Positions 1-5,481 of a DNA stretch of 5,481 nt are shown here, piece after piece. A program made the translations under genes and the position numbers. Source of the stretch: an uncultured Thermomicrobiales bacterium (GTDB lineage: Bacteria; Chloroflexota; Chloroflexia; Thermomicrobiales; UBA6265); the NCBI GenBank assembly GCA_902806365.1, contig CADCWJ010000396.1, forward strand, positions 1 through 5,481, written 5' to 3'. Every line of letters begins with the position of its first letter. The first letter of the stretch is position 1. The notes beneath the pieces were generated by a model, which was not told where the DNA came from, did no database searches, and saw only the letters and a program-made list of their open reading frames with translations.

Positions 1-449
1 CCACCGATGTAGGCACCACGATGGTCGACGATATCGAAGTTGATGGCGGTGCCGAAATCGATCGAGATGATCGGGGCGCCGAATTTGTGCACGGCCGCGA
101 TCGAATTCACCAATCGGTCAGCGCCGATCTCCGCCGGGTTGGGATAATCGATCTCGATACCGAGGTCGAGATCGACGCCGATCACGATTGGCTCGACACC
201 AAGCCGCTCCTGGCCCATCGCGGAGAGCCAGCGCGTCACATTGGGTACCACGCTGGAGATGACCATCGCCGACACACGACCGGGATCGATGGCGACCGAG
301 CCAAGAACGGGAGCGAGGATGGCGTACCATTCGTCCGGCATCCGATCGCGACGAGTTGACATACGCGCAGTAGCGATCAGGTTGGTGGTGCCTGGCTCGT
401 AAACGCCGAGCACGGTATTGGTATTTCCGACATCGACGACCAGCAGCAT
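1..449 (-). CDS. coaX: Type III pantothenate kinase (CoaX), N-terminal half, cut by window edge
   Basis: This enzyme phosphorylates pantothenate with ATP, the first committed step of coenzyme A synthesis in the cytoplasm. Read on the minus strand from ATG at 449, it gives 149 residues, a little over half of the usual 250-270. It opens MLLVVDVGNTNTVLG, with the ATP-binding DVGNTN at residues 6-11. It continues with MVISSVVPNV, then NPAEIGADRLVNS with the family's catalytic-base Asp at 111, then DFGTAINFD at 131-139, a phosphate/substrate loop of the acetate-kinase/Hsp70-like fold. A GGAAGGG ribosome site lies at 465-459, nine bases before the ATG, and the protein begins right at the first beta strand, so the start is secure. 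The usual DFGTATT loop reads DFGTAIN here; this position varies in the family. The gene is divergent from the protease. The C-terminal half lies outside the window. Confidence 0.95.
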   Translation of the reverse strand, partial: MLLVVDVGNTNTVLGVYEPGTTNLIATARMSTRRDRMPDEWYAILAPVLGSVAIDPGRVSAMVISSVVPNVTRWLSAMGQERLGVEPIVIGVDLDLGIEIDYPNPAEIGADRLVNSIAAVHKFGAPIISIDFGTAINFDIVDHRGAYIG

Positions 450-589
450 GTGGCTCGTCCCTTCCGTAGCCCGGTCGCCTGCATCTACGGCATGCGACTC
501 ACGGGGCGCTCTACCCGGATTCTCGGTCGAGTCTGCTCACATCGCCGTGCGGCGACCGCGCCGGACGCGAGCCATTCCGGAGTTCCACA
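450..589. other. Divergent intergenic spacer between coaX and the S41 protease
   Basis: These 140 bases must hold the promoters for both divergent genes. I see no convincing -35/-10 pair on either strand. The only structure is a small perfect inverted repeat, TCGCC-GTGC-GGCGA at 542-555, with no T-run on either side, so it does not look like a terminator. No open reading frame here resembles a real gene. Confidence 0.5.
579..582 (+). promoter_or_regulatory. Ribosome binding site of the S41 protease
   Basis: GGAG lies seven bases before the ATG at 590. The competing in-frame ATG at 689 has no such site. This favours the longer protein with its basic cytoplasmic N-terminus. Confidence 0.6.
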
Positions 590-1945
590 ATGGTGTTCAG
601 GAAGCGCCAGCGCCGGTTGCGTTCCGGTCAGGAGCACGCCCGTACCGGGCAAGGCGCCCATCTCTCATTGCTTCATTTTTACGTGCGGATGACGGCAATT
701 GTCATGGTCGTTCTCCTTTCCGGCTTTTCGGCTGGAATACTCGTCGAACGATGGGTCCTCGATGGAGATGGTTCGCTCCCGGCATCGGTGAGTGGGAGCG
801 ATCTGAATACGATTGTGGGTGTGATCGAGGACAATTATCTGTACCGTCCCACCGACGCCGGCGCGCAGGATGAATTCCGGGAAGGGCTGGAACGGAAGGC
901 GATCGAAGGGATGGTGACCAGCCTCGACGATGCCTATACCAGATACCTGGTCCCGGCGGATGCGGCGGTCGCGTCAGACCAACTCGAAGGAGCATACGGG
1001 GGCGTTGGCGTGACACTTCAACCCGCGCACGGCCTACTGGTGGTGGCTCGGGTCACCCCCGACTCCCCGGCATCCCGTGCGGGAGTCGCCGCGGGCGATG
1101 TGGTCCGGCGCATCGACGGACAGCCGGTCGATGCCCAGGGGGAGCCGACGCTTACCGGAGACCTGCGCGGTCCGGCCGGGTCAACCGTGACGCTTCTGAT
1201 CGAGCGACCGGGAGCAGCCGAGCCGCTCAGCTTCTCGCTGGTGCGTGAATCCATCATTGTGCATCCCGTGTCGTTCGAGATGATCGGTGGGACGCAATAC
1301 GCACGGATCCGGATCGACATTTTCGGTGACCGGACGACCGCCGAGCTCGACGAGGCGATTGTACTGGCCGGCAACCAGGGCGCGGTGGGAATCGTGCTCG
1401 ATCTGCGCGGCAATGGCGGGGGATGGGTGAGGTCGGCTCAGGAAACGATCGGGCGTTTTCTGGCATCGGACGCGGGCCCGGCATTGTACGAAGATGCCGA
1501 TCCGGAACCGGGGGGAGAGTACGAACTTCCTATTCTCACCCCTTCGGCGGCGCCGAGCGACCTGCCGGTTGTGGTCCTGGTCGACAGGAATACGGCGAGT
1601 GCCGCCGAAATCGTGGCCGGCTCGCTTCGGGATCATGACCGGGCGCTCATCGTTGGGGAACAAACGTTTGGCAAGGGGTCGGTCCAGCGCATCTTCGACC
1701 TCGAAGACGGAGGATCGTTACGGATTACGGTCGCCGAGTGGATAACCCCGGACCGGATCCGGATCGAGGATCAAGGCATCCGTCCCGACGTCGTTGTCGA
1801 TGTCACCGCGTATGGTACGACGCAGGGCGATCCGTTCGTGCGAAGCGCCGCGACCATGCTGGAATCCGGCGTCACCCGACCCGCCGATCTGGCCAACGGT
1901 GGAGGTCCGGTCGTGACCACCGGCACCCCCGCGCCGCCGCGATAG
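590..1945 (+). CDS. S41-family C-terminal processing protease (CtpA/Prc-like), membrane-anchored
   Basis: Members of this family are serine proteases that trim or degrade exported and membrane proteins from their C-terminal ends. The 451-residue protein has a strongly basic N-terminus (MVFRKRQRRLR), then one hydrophobic segment at about residues 34-52, which should anchor it with the catalytic part outside. A helical region with the family signature DAYTRYLVP (114-122) comes next. A PDZ domain (about 130-210) follows, with GVGVTL and PDSPASRAGVAAGD. The peptidase core has VLDLRGNGGGWV (269-280), the nucleophile Ser337 in NTASAAE and the general-base Lys362 in FGKGSVQ, so the Ser/Lys dyad is intact. 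The strand TVAEWITPDRIRIEDQGIRPD (380-400) and a Thr/Pro-rich tail (GTPAPPR) end the protein. Length is normal for the family. RGNGGG replaces the common RGNPGG. The N-terminal start could instead be 689. The substrate is unknown. No gene neighbour shows a direct functional link. Confidence 0.93.
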   Translation: MVFRKRQRRLRSGQEHARTGQGAHLSLLHFYVRMTAIVMVVLLSGFSAGILVERWVLDGDGSLPASVSGSDLNTIVGVIEDNYLYRPTDAGAQDEFREGLERKAIEGMVTSLDDAYTRYLVPADAAVASDQLEGAYGGVGVTLQPAHGLLVVARVTPDSPASRAGVAAGDVVRRIDGQPVDAQGEPTLTGDLRGPAGSTVTLLIERPGAAEPLSFSLVRESIIVHPVSFEMIGGTQYARIRIDIFGDRTTAELDEAIVLAGNQGAVGIVLDLRGNGGGWVRSAQETIGRFLASDAGPALYEDADPEPGGEYELPILTPSAAPSDLPVVVLVDRNTASAAEIVAGSLRDHDRALIVGEQTFGKGSVQRIFDLEDGGSLRITVAEWITPDRIRIEDQGIRPDVVVDVTAYGTTQGDPFVRSAATMLESGVTRPADLANGGGPVVTTGTPAPPR

Positions 1946-2069
1946 TGCACGTTGCGGAGCCGGCGCGTTCGGCGAACGAGTCGCGCATCCCTCTCGAGAC
2001 TGACGGATGCCTGCCGATGCGACCCCTCATCCTCGCCAGCGTCACTTCGCTTGATTGCGGGCTGGAACG

Positions 2070-2119
2070 TTTACCCACGCCTTTCTTGGATTTAACACTC
2101 CTCTTACAGCGCATTAATG
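2070..2119 (+). promoter_or_regulatory. Candidate Pho box: hexamer direct repeats in 11-bp phase
   Basis: TTAACA at 2092, CTTACA at 2103 and TTAATG at 2114 start exactly 11 bases apart, and TTTACC at 2070 is two further periods upstream. The unit at 2081 is degenerate. Known PhoB/PhoP sites are direct repeats with an 11-bp period; in Bacillus the unit is TTAACA-like. The array lies just before a TATGAT box and the PhoB-like gene, the position expected of an activator site overlapping the -35 region. No good -35 hexamer is present, which suits an activator-dependent promoter. The match was made by eye; the link to phosphate is inference. Confidence 0.55.
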
Positions 2120-2128
2120 CTCCCTGAC

Positions 2129-2134
2129 TATGAT
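2129..2134 (+). promoter_or_regulatory. Putative -10 box (TATGAT) of the phoB-pst promoter
   Basis: TATGAT differs from the sigma-70 consensus at one base. It lies nine bases after the last Pho-like hexamer and predicts a transcript start near 2141. That leaves a leader of about 54 bases before the GTG at 2195. Confidence 0.45.
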
Positions 2135-2151
2135 CCAGAGGTCACCACATG

Positions 2152-2172
2152 GGCCGGTGGGCCGACTTTTTT
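2152..2172 (+). other. Leader inverted repeat followed by T6
   Basis: GGCC (2152-2155) and GGCC (2160-2163) can pair around a GGTG loop. After three bases comes a run of six T (2167-2172), rare in this GC-rich DNA. The element would lie in the leader of the regulator mRNA. An alternative pairing uses CACC (2143-2146) with GGTG (2156-2159). The stem is only four base pairs, so a terminator or attenuator role is weakly supported. Confidence 0.25.
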
Positions 2173-2183
2173 GGATCTCGGGT

Positions 2184-2188
2184 GGGAG
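2184..2188 (+). promoter_or_regulatory. Ribosome binding site deciding the phoB start
   Basis: GGGAG sits six bases before the in-frame GTG at 2195. No comparable site precedes the upstream ATG at 2117 or the downstream GTG at 2219. Confidence 0.6.
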
Positions 2189-2194
2189 CAATGC

Positions 2195-2965
2195 GTGGGA
2201 CACACAGCACCTGAGCACGTGGAAGGATCGACGATTCTTCTCGTCGAGGACGATCCAACCCTCAGGAGTACGCTGGCCTTCAACCTGACCCGAGAGGGGC
2301 ACCATGTCCTGACATCGGACAATGGGGTGACGGCGGTCGAGATCGTTTCGGAACGTGGCGATGACCTCGACCTGATCATTCTCGATGTGATGCTGCCCCG
2401 GCTCAATGGTTTCCAGGTGCTGCGCGCGATCCGGCGTGATTACAACGTTCCGGTGCTGATGCTGTCGGCACGCGGTGAGGAGCAGGACAAGGTCGACGGG
2501 CTTGAGCTCGGCGCCGACGACTACGTGGTCAAGCCGTTCGCGCTGCGCGAGTTGCTGGCACGGGTGCGGGCTGCGGTCCGGCGACGCGCCGTGGCCGCGG
2601 CGAAGCCCCCCGGCGTGCTGTATCGCGGAAATCTGCGGATAGAACCTGATCGACGGCGGGCATCGGTCGGTGATGTCGAGCTCCGGCTGAGGCCGAAGGA
2701 GTTTGGGCTGCTCGTGACCATGGCGCTGGAGCCGGGCCGCGTCTTCGAGCGGCAGGAGCTGCTGGACGAGATCTGGGGCAGCGACGTGTTCGTCGACGAG
2801 CGTACGGTCGATGTCCACATATCGTGGTTACGCGGAAAATTGCAGGGGGCCGGGCTGGCCGAAGATTGCATCCGGACCGTCTACGGGGCGGGTTACCGGT
2901 TTGTCGTCAGTCCCGTGACGCCCTCGACGACGTCCACCACCCTGCTCAGCGGAAGCACCGCTTAG
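2195..2965 (+). CDS. phoB: PhoB/RegX3-type response regulator (OmpR family)
   Basis: This is a cytoplasmic two-component regulator that, when phosphorylated by a sensor kinase, binds DNA and switches transcription. From GTG 2195 it has 256 residues. The receiver domain (about 13-128) opens TILLVEDDPTLR with acidic-pocket Glu18/Asp19. It carries phospho-acceptor Asp64 in LIILDVMLPRLNG, Ser91 in LMLSARG and Lys113 in DDYVVKPFALREL. The winged-helix domain (about 140-240) shows LRPKEFGLL, the recognition helix DERTVDVHISWLRGKL and the closing wing RTVYGAGYRF. An 18-residue Ser/Thr-rich tail follows. The reading frame is open up to ATG 2117, but those extra residues match no domain and that ATG lies upstream of the likely -10 box. 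GTG 2219 is another possible start. The adjacent pstS makes phosphate response the likely role; no partner kinase is in the window. RegX3 or PhoP would be equally fair names. Confidence 0.9.
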   Translation: MGHTAPEHVEGSTILLVEDDPTLRSTLAFNLTREGHHVLTSDNGVTAVEIVSERGDDLDLIILDVMLPRLNGFQVLRAIRRDYNVPVLMLSARGEEQDKVDGLELGADDYVVKPFALRELLARVRAAVRRRAVAAAKPPGVLYRGNLRIEPDRRRASVGDVELRLRPKEFGLLVTMALEPGRVFERQELLDEIWGSDVFVDERTVDVHISWLRGKLQGAGLAEDCIRTVYGAGYRFVVSPVTPSTTSTTLLSGSTA

Positions 2966-3035
2966 ACGCAGGGTTCCCTTTGGTTCGGAGTCGCCCGCGC
3001 TGGCCGGACGTCTGAGTCTGCCGGCGGGCACGGAG

Positions 3036-3058
3036 GAGTGAGCGAAGTTCGCTCGTTC
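3036..3058 (+). other. Hairpin in the phoB-pstS spacer
   Basis: Arms GAGCGA (3040-3045) and TCGCTC (3049-3054) pair perfectly around a three-base loop. Four further pairs, two of them G-U, extend the stem outward to ten. No T-run follows, so it is not a classic terminator. It may act as an mRNA processing or stability element between phoB and pstS. I see no separate promoter or Pho-like array in this 131-bp spacer. Confidence 0.35.
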
Positions 3059-3096
3059 AAGGCAGGATCGCATGTCGCGACGGAGGTTGTAGTCGT

Positions 3097-4134
3097 ATGG
3101 GTTTCAGTATCGGAAGCGCCGCCCGCAAGGGCGCACTGGTCGCCTTTCTCGGAACGATGGCCTTCGCTCCAATTGCTGTAGCGCAGGATGCCACGCCGGC
3201 GCCGTACACGGCACCGGACGATATCGCGGACATCAGCGGCAGCATTGAATCCGACGGATCCTCCACGGTCGGACCGGTCACCGAAGCCGTGATCGAAGAG
3301 TTCGCCGCAGTTGCCCCGGGTATCACCGTCACCAACGGGATTTCGGGAACCGGCGGCGGATTTGAACGCTTTGTGATCGGCGAGATCCCGATTGCCAACG
3401 CATCACGACCCATCGCGGACGATGAAGCGGCGCTCGCCGTCGAGAACGGCGTCGATTATTACCGGTTCGATGTAGCTTATGACGGTATTTCGATTGTCGT
3501 CAGTGCGGAGAACGACTTCATCGAGTCACTCACGGTGGAGCAGTTGGCCCAGTTGTGGAGCGCCGATGGCGGGGTGACCAACTGGTCGGATCTCGATCCG
3601 TCCTTCCCGGACGAGCCGGTAGAGTTGTACGGCCCTGGTGCCGATTCGGGCACATTCGACTTCTTCAACGAAGAGGTTCTGGGCGAAGATGTCGCGGTAC
3701 GGACGGACTACAATCCGAGTGAGGACGACAACGTTCTCGTCGAGGGTGTGGCCGGTAGCCCGAATGCCCTTGGCTACTTCGGCTTCGCGTACTACGAAGC
3801 GAACGCCGAATCGCTTCGACTTGTACCGATCGACAACGGCGATGGGCCGTTCGAGCCGTCCGTCGAAACCATCGGAGACGGCTCGTACGCGCCGCTCTCC
3901 CGTCCGCTGTTCATTTACGTGAATGCGGAGGCCCTGCAGAGCGACCCGGCGATCCAAGAGTTCCTTCGATTCTACCTCGCGTCCAGCGCTGAACTGTCGG
4001 CGGACGTTGGCTATGTCGCCCTCCCGGCTGAGGTTGGTGTCGAGCAGCAGACGAAGCTTGGCGGCGCCATCTCGGGCGAAGTTGCGCCGGACAGCCTGAC
4101 CGTCGAGGGTACGCCGGCGGCGACTCCATCCTGA
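3097..4134 (+). CDS. pstS: Phosphate ABC transporter substrate-binding protein PstS
   Basis: PstS captures inorganic phosphate outside the membrane and hands it to PstC/PstA. The 345-residue protein starts at ATG 3097, ten bases after GGAGG (3082-3086), a rather long spacing. A Sec-type signal peptide (about 1-29) ends AVA before QD. Phosphate-site motifs follow in family order: DGSSTVGP (53-60), ISGTGGGF (82-89), ANASRPI (100-106), GPGADSGTFDFF (179-190), then ALGYFGFAYY (224-233) and PLSRPLFIYV (266-275). There is no lipobox and no cysteine anywhere, so it cannot be lipid-anchored in the usual way. The mature part is extremely acidic: I count about 56 Asp/Glu against one Lys and seven Arg. 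Thr/Pro/Ala-rich stretches sit at the mature N-terminus (DATPAPYTAP) and the C-terminus (GTPAATPS). It is probably co-transcribed with phoB upstream. Confidence 0.95.
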   Translation: MGFSIGSAARKGALVAFLGTMAFAPIAVAQDATPAPYTAPDDIADISGSIESDGSSTVGPVTEAVIEEFAAVAPGITVTNGISGTGGGFERFVIGEIPIANASRPIADDEAALAVENGVDYYRFDVAYDGISIVVSAENDFIESLTVEQLAQLWSADGGVTNWSDLDPSFPDEPVELYGPGADSGTFDFFNEEVLGEDVAVRTDYNPSEDDNVLVEGVAGSPNALGYFGFAYYEANAESLRLVPIDNGDGPFEPSVETIGDGSYAPLSRPLFIYVNAEALQSDPAIQEFLRFYLASSAELSADVGYVALPAEVGVEQQTKLGGAISGEVAPDSLTVEGTPAATPS

Positions 4135-4153
4135 TCCGTTAGCGTTCGCATCA

Positions 4154-4198
4154 CCTGGCGTGTCGTGCTCTCGCGCGGCACGCCAGGATTCGTTGTTT
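4154..4198 (+). terminator. Strong hairpin with T-rich tail between pstS and pstC (attenuator-like)
   Basis: Perfect nine-base arms CCTGGCGTG (4154-4162) and CACGCCAGG (4179-4187) continue inward with six more pairs, two of them G-U, to a TCTC tetraloop. This gives a 15-bp stem. The tail at 4188-4198 has seven T in eleven bases but is interrupted. It lies 19 bases after the pstS stop and points along the plus strand. Likely roles are partial termination or 3'-end protection of the pstS message, giving more PstS than PstC. Similar spacer hairpins are common after binding-protein genes of ABC operons. Confidence 0.6.
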
Positions 4199-4274
4199 GC
4201 GGTGCGCCACACTGGCTGGAGTTGCTGCTCTGCGTGGTTTCGTCATCCGGAATCGAATCCGAGTGTGAGTGAGA

Positions 4275-4279
4275 GGGAG
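4275..4279 (+). promoter_or_regulatory. Ribosome binding site favouring a TTG start for pstC
   Basis: GGGAG lies seven bases before the in-frame TTG at 4287. The other in-frame candidates, GTG 4269 and ATG 4368, lack a well-spaced purine-rich site. Confidence 0.5.
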
Positions 4280-4286
4280 AACGTTC

Positions 4287-5255
4287 TTGGTACAAGTGTC
4301 CGCGGGCGGCCTCAACCGAACGCCCGGCTCTCCATCGCTCGATCTTTCGGGCAAGCGCAATCGGGGCATGTCGGAGCGCGTCATTCAGTTGCTGCTCTCG
4401 GCCTGCGCCGTATTCACGATGATTACGACAGTCGGCATCGGTGCCATTCTGGCGTATGAATCAATCAGATTCTTTGGTGAAGTGGGCGTCACCGATTTCC
4501 TGTTTGGCAATCAATGGACGGCATTGTTTCCGCAAGATCAGCACTTTGGCGTGCTTCCGCTCGTCCGCGGGACGTTGACGATTGCACTTATCTCGGCGTT
4601 CGTTTCGATTCCGTTGGGGCTGCTGGCCGCCATCTATCTTAGCGAATACGCCTCCGAAGGCGCACGCGCGGTTCTCAAGCCAACGCTCGAGGTCCTCGCC
4701 GGTGTGCCAACAATCGTGTATGGCTTCTTTGCGCTGAAGTTCATTACGCCAAATCTGATCGATCCGATTCTGGATGTCGGCGTTTTCAATGGGCTGGCCG
4801 CGGGGATCGCAATCGGGATCCTGACGCTTCCGCTGGTGGCCTCGCTCTCCGAAGACGCGTTGCGTGCGGTTCCCCGCTCGCTTCGGGAGGCGGCGTACGG
4901 ACTTGGAGCGACGAAGCTCGAGACCGCGGTCCGAGTGATCCTGCCGGCGGCCATCTCTGGCGTCATCGCGTCGTTCATCCTTGCCATATCCCGGGCAATC
5001 GGCGAGACCATGATCGTGGCGTTAGCGGCGGGTTCGCGGCCCGCCGGGCAAGGGACGGGCGGACCATGGGATGCCACCCAGAGCATGCAGACGATGACGG
5101 GATTCATCGCCCAGGCGTTCAGCGGCGACGTCTCGCGAGGGACACCAGCGTTCTACTCGCTGTTCGGCGTCGGTCTGCTGCTGTTCCTGATGACATTGAT
5201 GATGAATGTCCTGAGTCAATGGATTGCCCAGCGCTTTAGGCAGGAGTACGAATGA
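4287..5255 (+). CDS. pstC: Phosphate ABC transporter permease PstC
   Basis: PstC is one of the two membrane subunits that form the phosphate channel of the Pst importer. From TTG 4287 it has 322 residues, normal for the family. A polar N-terminal stretch of about 27 residues precedes MSERVIQLLL. Six hydrophobic segments are visible at about 34-57, 92-118, 136-153, 167-187, 221-249 and 289-313. The ABC-permease EAA loop that docks on the ATPase is clear: LREAAYGLGATKLETAVRV (199-217), preceded by LSEDALRAVPRS. Other PstC-typical stretches are HFGVLPLVRGTL, EVLAGVPTIVYGFFAL and ILAISRAIGETMIVALAAG. Its stop overlaps the pstA start (ATGA), so the two are translationally coupled. It follows pstS by about 150 bases, with a hairpin between. 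The exact start is uncertain: GTG 4269 and ATG 4368 are alternatives. Confidence 0.93.
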   Translation: MVQVSAGGLNRTPGSPSLDLSGKRNRGMSERVIQLLLSACAVFTMITTVGIGAILAYESIRFFGEVGVTDFLFGNQWTALFPQDQHFGVLPLVRGTLTIALISAFVSIPLGLLAAIYLSEYASEGARAVLKPTLEVLAGVPTIVYGFFALKFITPNLIDPILDVGVFNGLAAGIAIGILTLPLVASLSEDALRAVPRSLREAAYGLGATKLETAVRVILPAAISGVIASFILAISRAIGETMIVALAAGSRPAGQGTGGPWDATQSMQTMTGFIAQAFSGDVSRGTPAFYSLFGVGLLLFLMTLMMNVLSQWIAQRFRQEYE

Positions 5256-5481
5256 GCGCCGATGCACGAATCGATACTGCGCAGAAGGGCCTGGCAACTC
5301 CGGCGGCACGGTGGGCGCCCAGGATCAATTCCCGGCGGATCATCGGATTGATCTGGCATGCAATCTTCTTTGCCGCGACCGCAACCGGAATCGTGTTGCT
5401 GGGAATGCTTATCTGGTCGATTGTCGAACCGGGGTGGGACTGGCTTTCATGGCGGATCGTGACCAGCATGCCGTCACGGCG
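5252..5481 (+). CDS. pstA: Phosphate ABC transporter permease PstA, N-terminus only
   Basis: This is the second channel subunit of the Pst importer, partner of PstC. Only 76 codons are inside the window. ATG 5252 overlaps the pstC stop as ATGA, and GGAG (5243-5246) lies five bases upstream, so the start is firm. A polar, basic N-terminus of about 30 residues (MSADARIDTAQKG...) leads into the first membrane segment at about 31-58 (IGLIWHAIFF to LIWSIV). Then comes the periplasm-side stretch GWDWLSWRIVTSMPSR, matching the family's region before a conserved P-S-R motif. Identification rests on this motif, the membrane pattern and above all the position after pstC. The rest of the gene, with its EAA loop, is beyond the right edge. 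Confidence 0.88.
   Translation, partial: MSADARIDTAQKGLATPAARWAPRINSRRIIGLIWHAIFFAATATGIVLLGMLIWSIVEPGWDWLSWRIVTSMPSR

Noticed and set aside
542..555. TCGCC-GTGC-GGCGA palindrome in the divergent spacer, as an operator or terminator
   Set aside because: Such short GC palindromes are expected by chance in this DNA, and there is no T-run or promoter nearby.
418..873. 151-codon plus-strand frame overlapping the coaX start and the protease
   Set aside because: Arg/Pro-rich, overlaps two well-supported genes and resembles no protein I know.
1304..1767. 14-base exact repeat (CGGATCCGGATCGA) at 1304 and 1754
   Set aside because: Both copies encode Arg-Ile-Arg-Ile inside the protease in the same frame; explained by amino acid and codon usage.
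1985..2010. GCATCC/GGATGC inverted repeat after the protease gene, as a terminator
   Set aside because: Six pairs around a 14-base loop with no T-run; too weak to call. No clear terminator for the protease was seen.
2114..2818. 234-codon open frame on the minus strand opposite the response regulator
   Set aside because: It mirrors the codon-biased sequence of a clear OmpR-family gene, shows no recognisable domain and has no supporting ribosome site.
2972..2989. GGTTC repeated at a 10-bp interval upstream of pstS, as a possible second Pho box
   Set aside because: Only two short copies, the spacing is 10 and not 11, and no -10 box is placed to use them.
3526..4212. 228-codon minus-strand frame opposite pstS
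   Set aside because: Arg-rich shadow translation of a certain PstS gene, with no motif of its own.
4243..4262. TTCGATT on the minus strand resembling a tRNA T-loop
   Set aside because: The flanking bases do not form a five-pair stem, and no acceptor, D or anticodon arms are present.

Overview
The window comes from a GC-rich bacterium. Protein sequence character points to Chloroflexota, most likely the Thermomicrobia/Sphaerobacter side. The clues are Thr-Pro-Ala-rich ends on secreted proteins (TPAP after the PstS signal peptide, GTPAATPS at its C-terminus, GTPAPPR at the protease C-terminus), a type III pantothenate kinase, and a PhoB-type regulator next to pst genes. This assignment is inference from recalled family resemblance; no search was run.

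Layout. Positions 1-449 (minus strand) hold the N-terminal half of coaX, which makes the first step of coenzyme A synthesis and runs off the left edge. A 140-bp divergent spacer separates it from a plus-strand S41 (C-terminal-processing) protease at 590-1945, a membrane-anchored enzyme with a PDZ domain and a complete Ser/Lys dyad. A 249-bp gap (1946-2194) follows. It contains what looks like a phosphate-regulated promoter: TTAACA-like hexamers in 11-bp phase (2070-2119), a TATGAT -10 box (2129-2134) and a leader with a T6 run. Then come a PhoB/RegX3-type response regulator (2195-2965), pstS (3097-4134), pstC (about 4287-5255) and the first 76 codons of pstA (from 5252), running off the right edge.

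How the genes work together. PstS captures phosphate outside the membrane and PstC/PstA form the ABC transporter channel. The ATPase PstB and regulator PhoU would be expected downstream, outside the window. The PhoB-like protein sits directly in front of the transporter and has Pho-box-like repeats upstream of it, so the simplest reading is an autoregulated phosphate-starvation operon phoB-pstSCA. No histidine kinase (PhoR) is present in the window. A strong 15-bp hairpin with a T-rich tail between pstS and pstC probably sets a high ratio of binding protein to permease.

Most notable: the Pho-box array and the start-codon revision it implies for the regulator; the extremely acidic, cysteine-free PstS with no lipid-anchor motif (about 56 Asp/Glu against 8 Lys/Arg in the mature protein); and the pstS-pstC hairpin. 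I found no mobile element, CRISPR array, tRNA or rRNA, and nothing that clearly amounts to an undescribed system.
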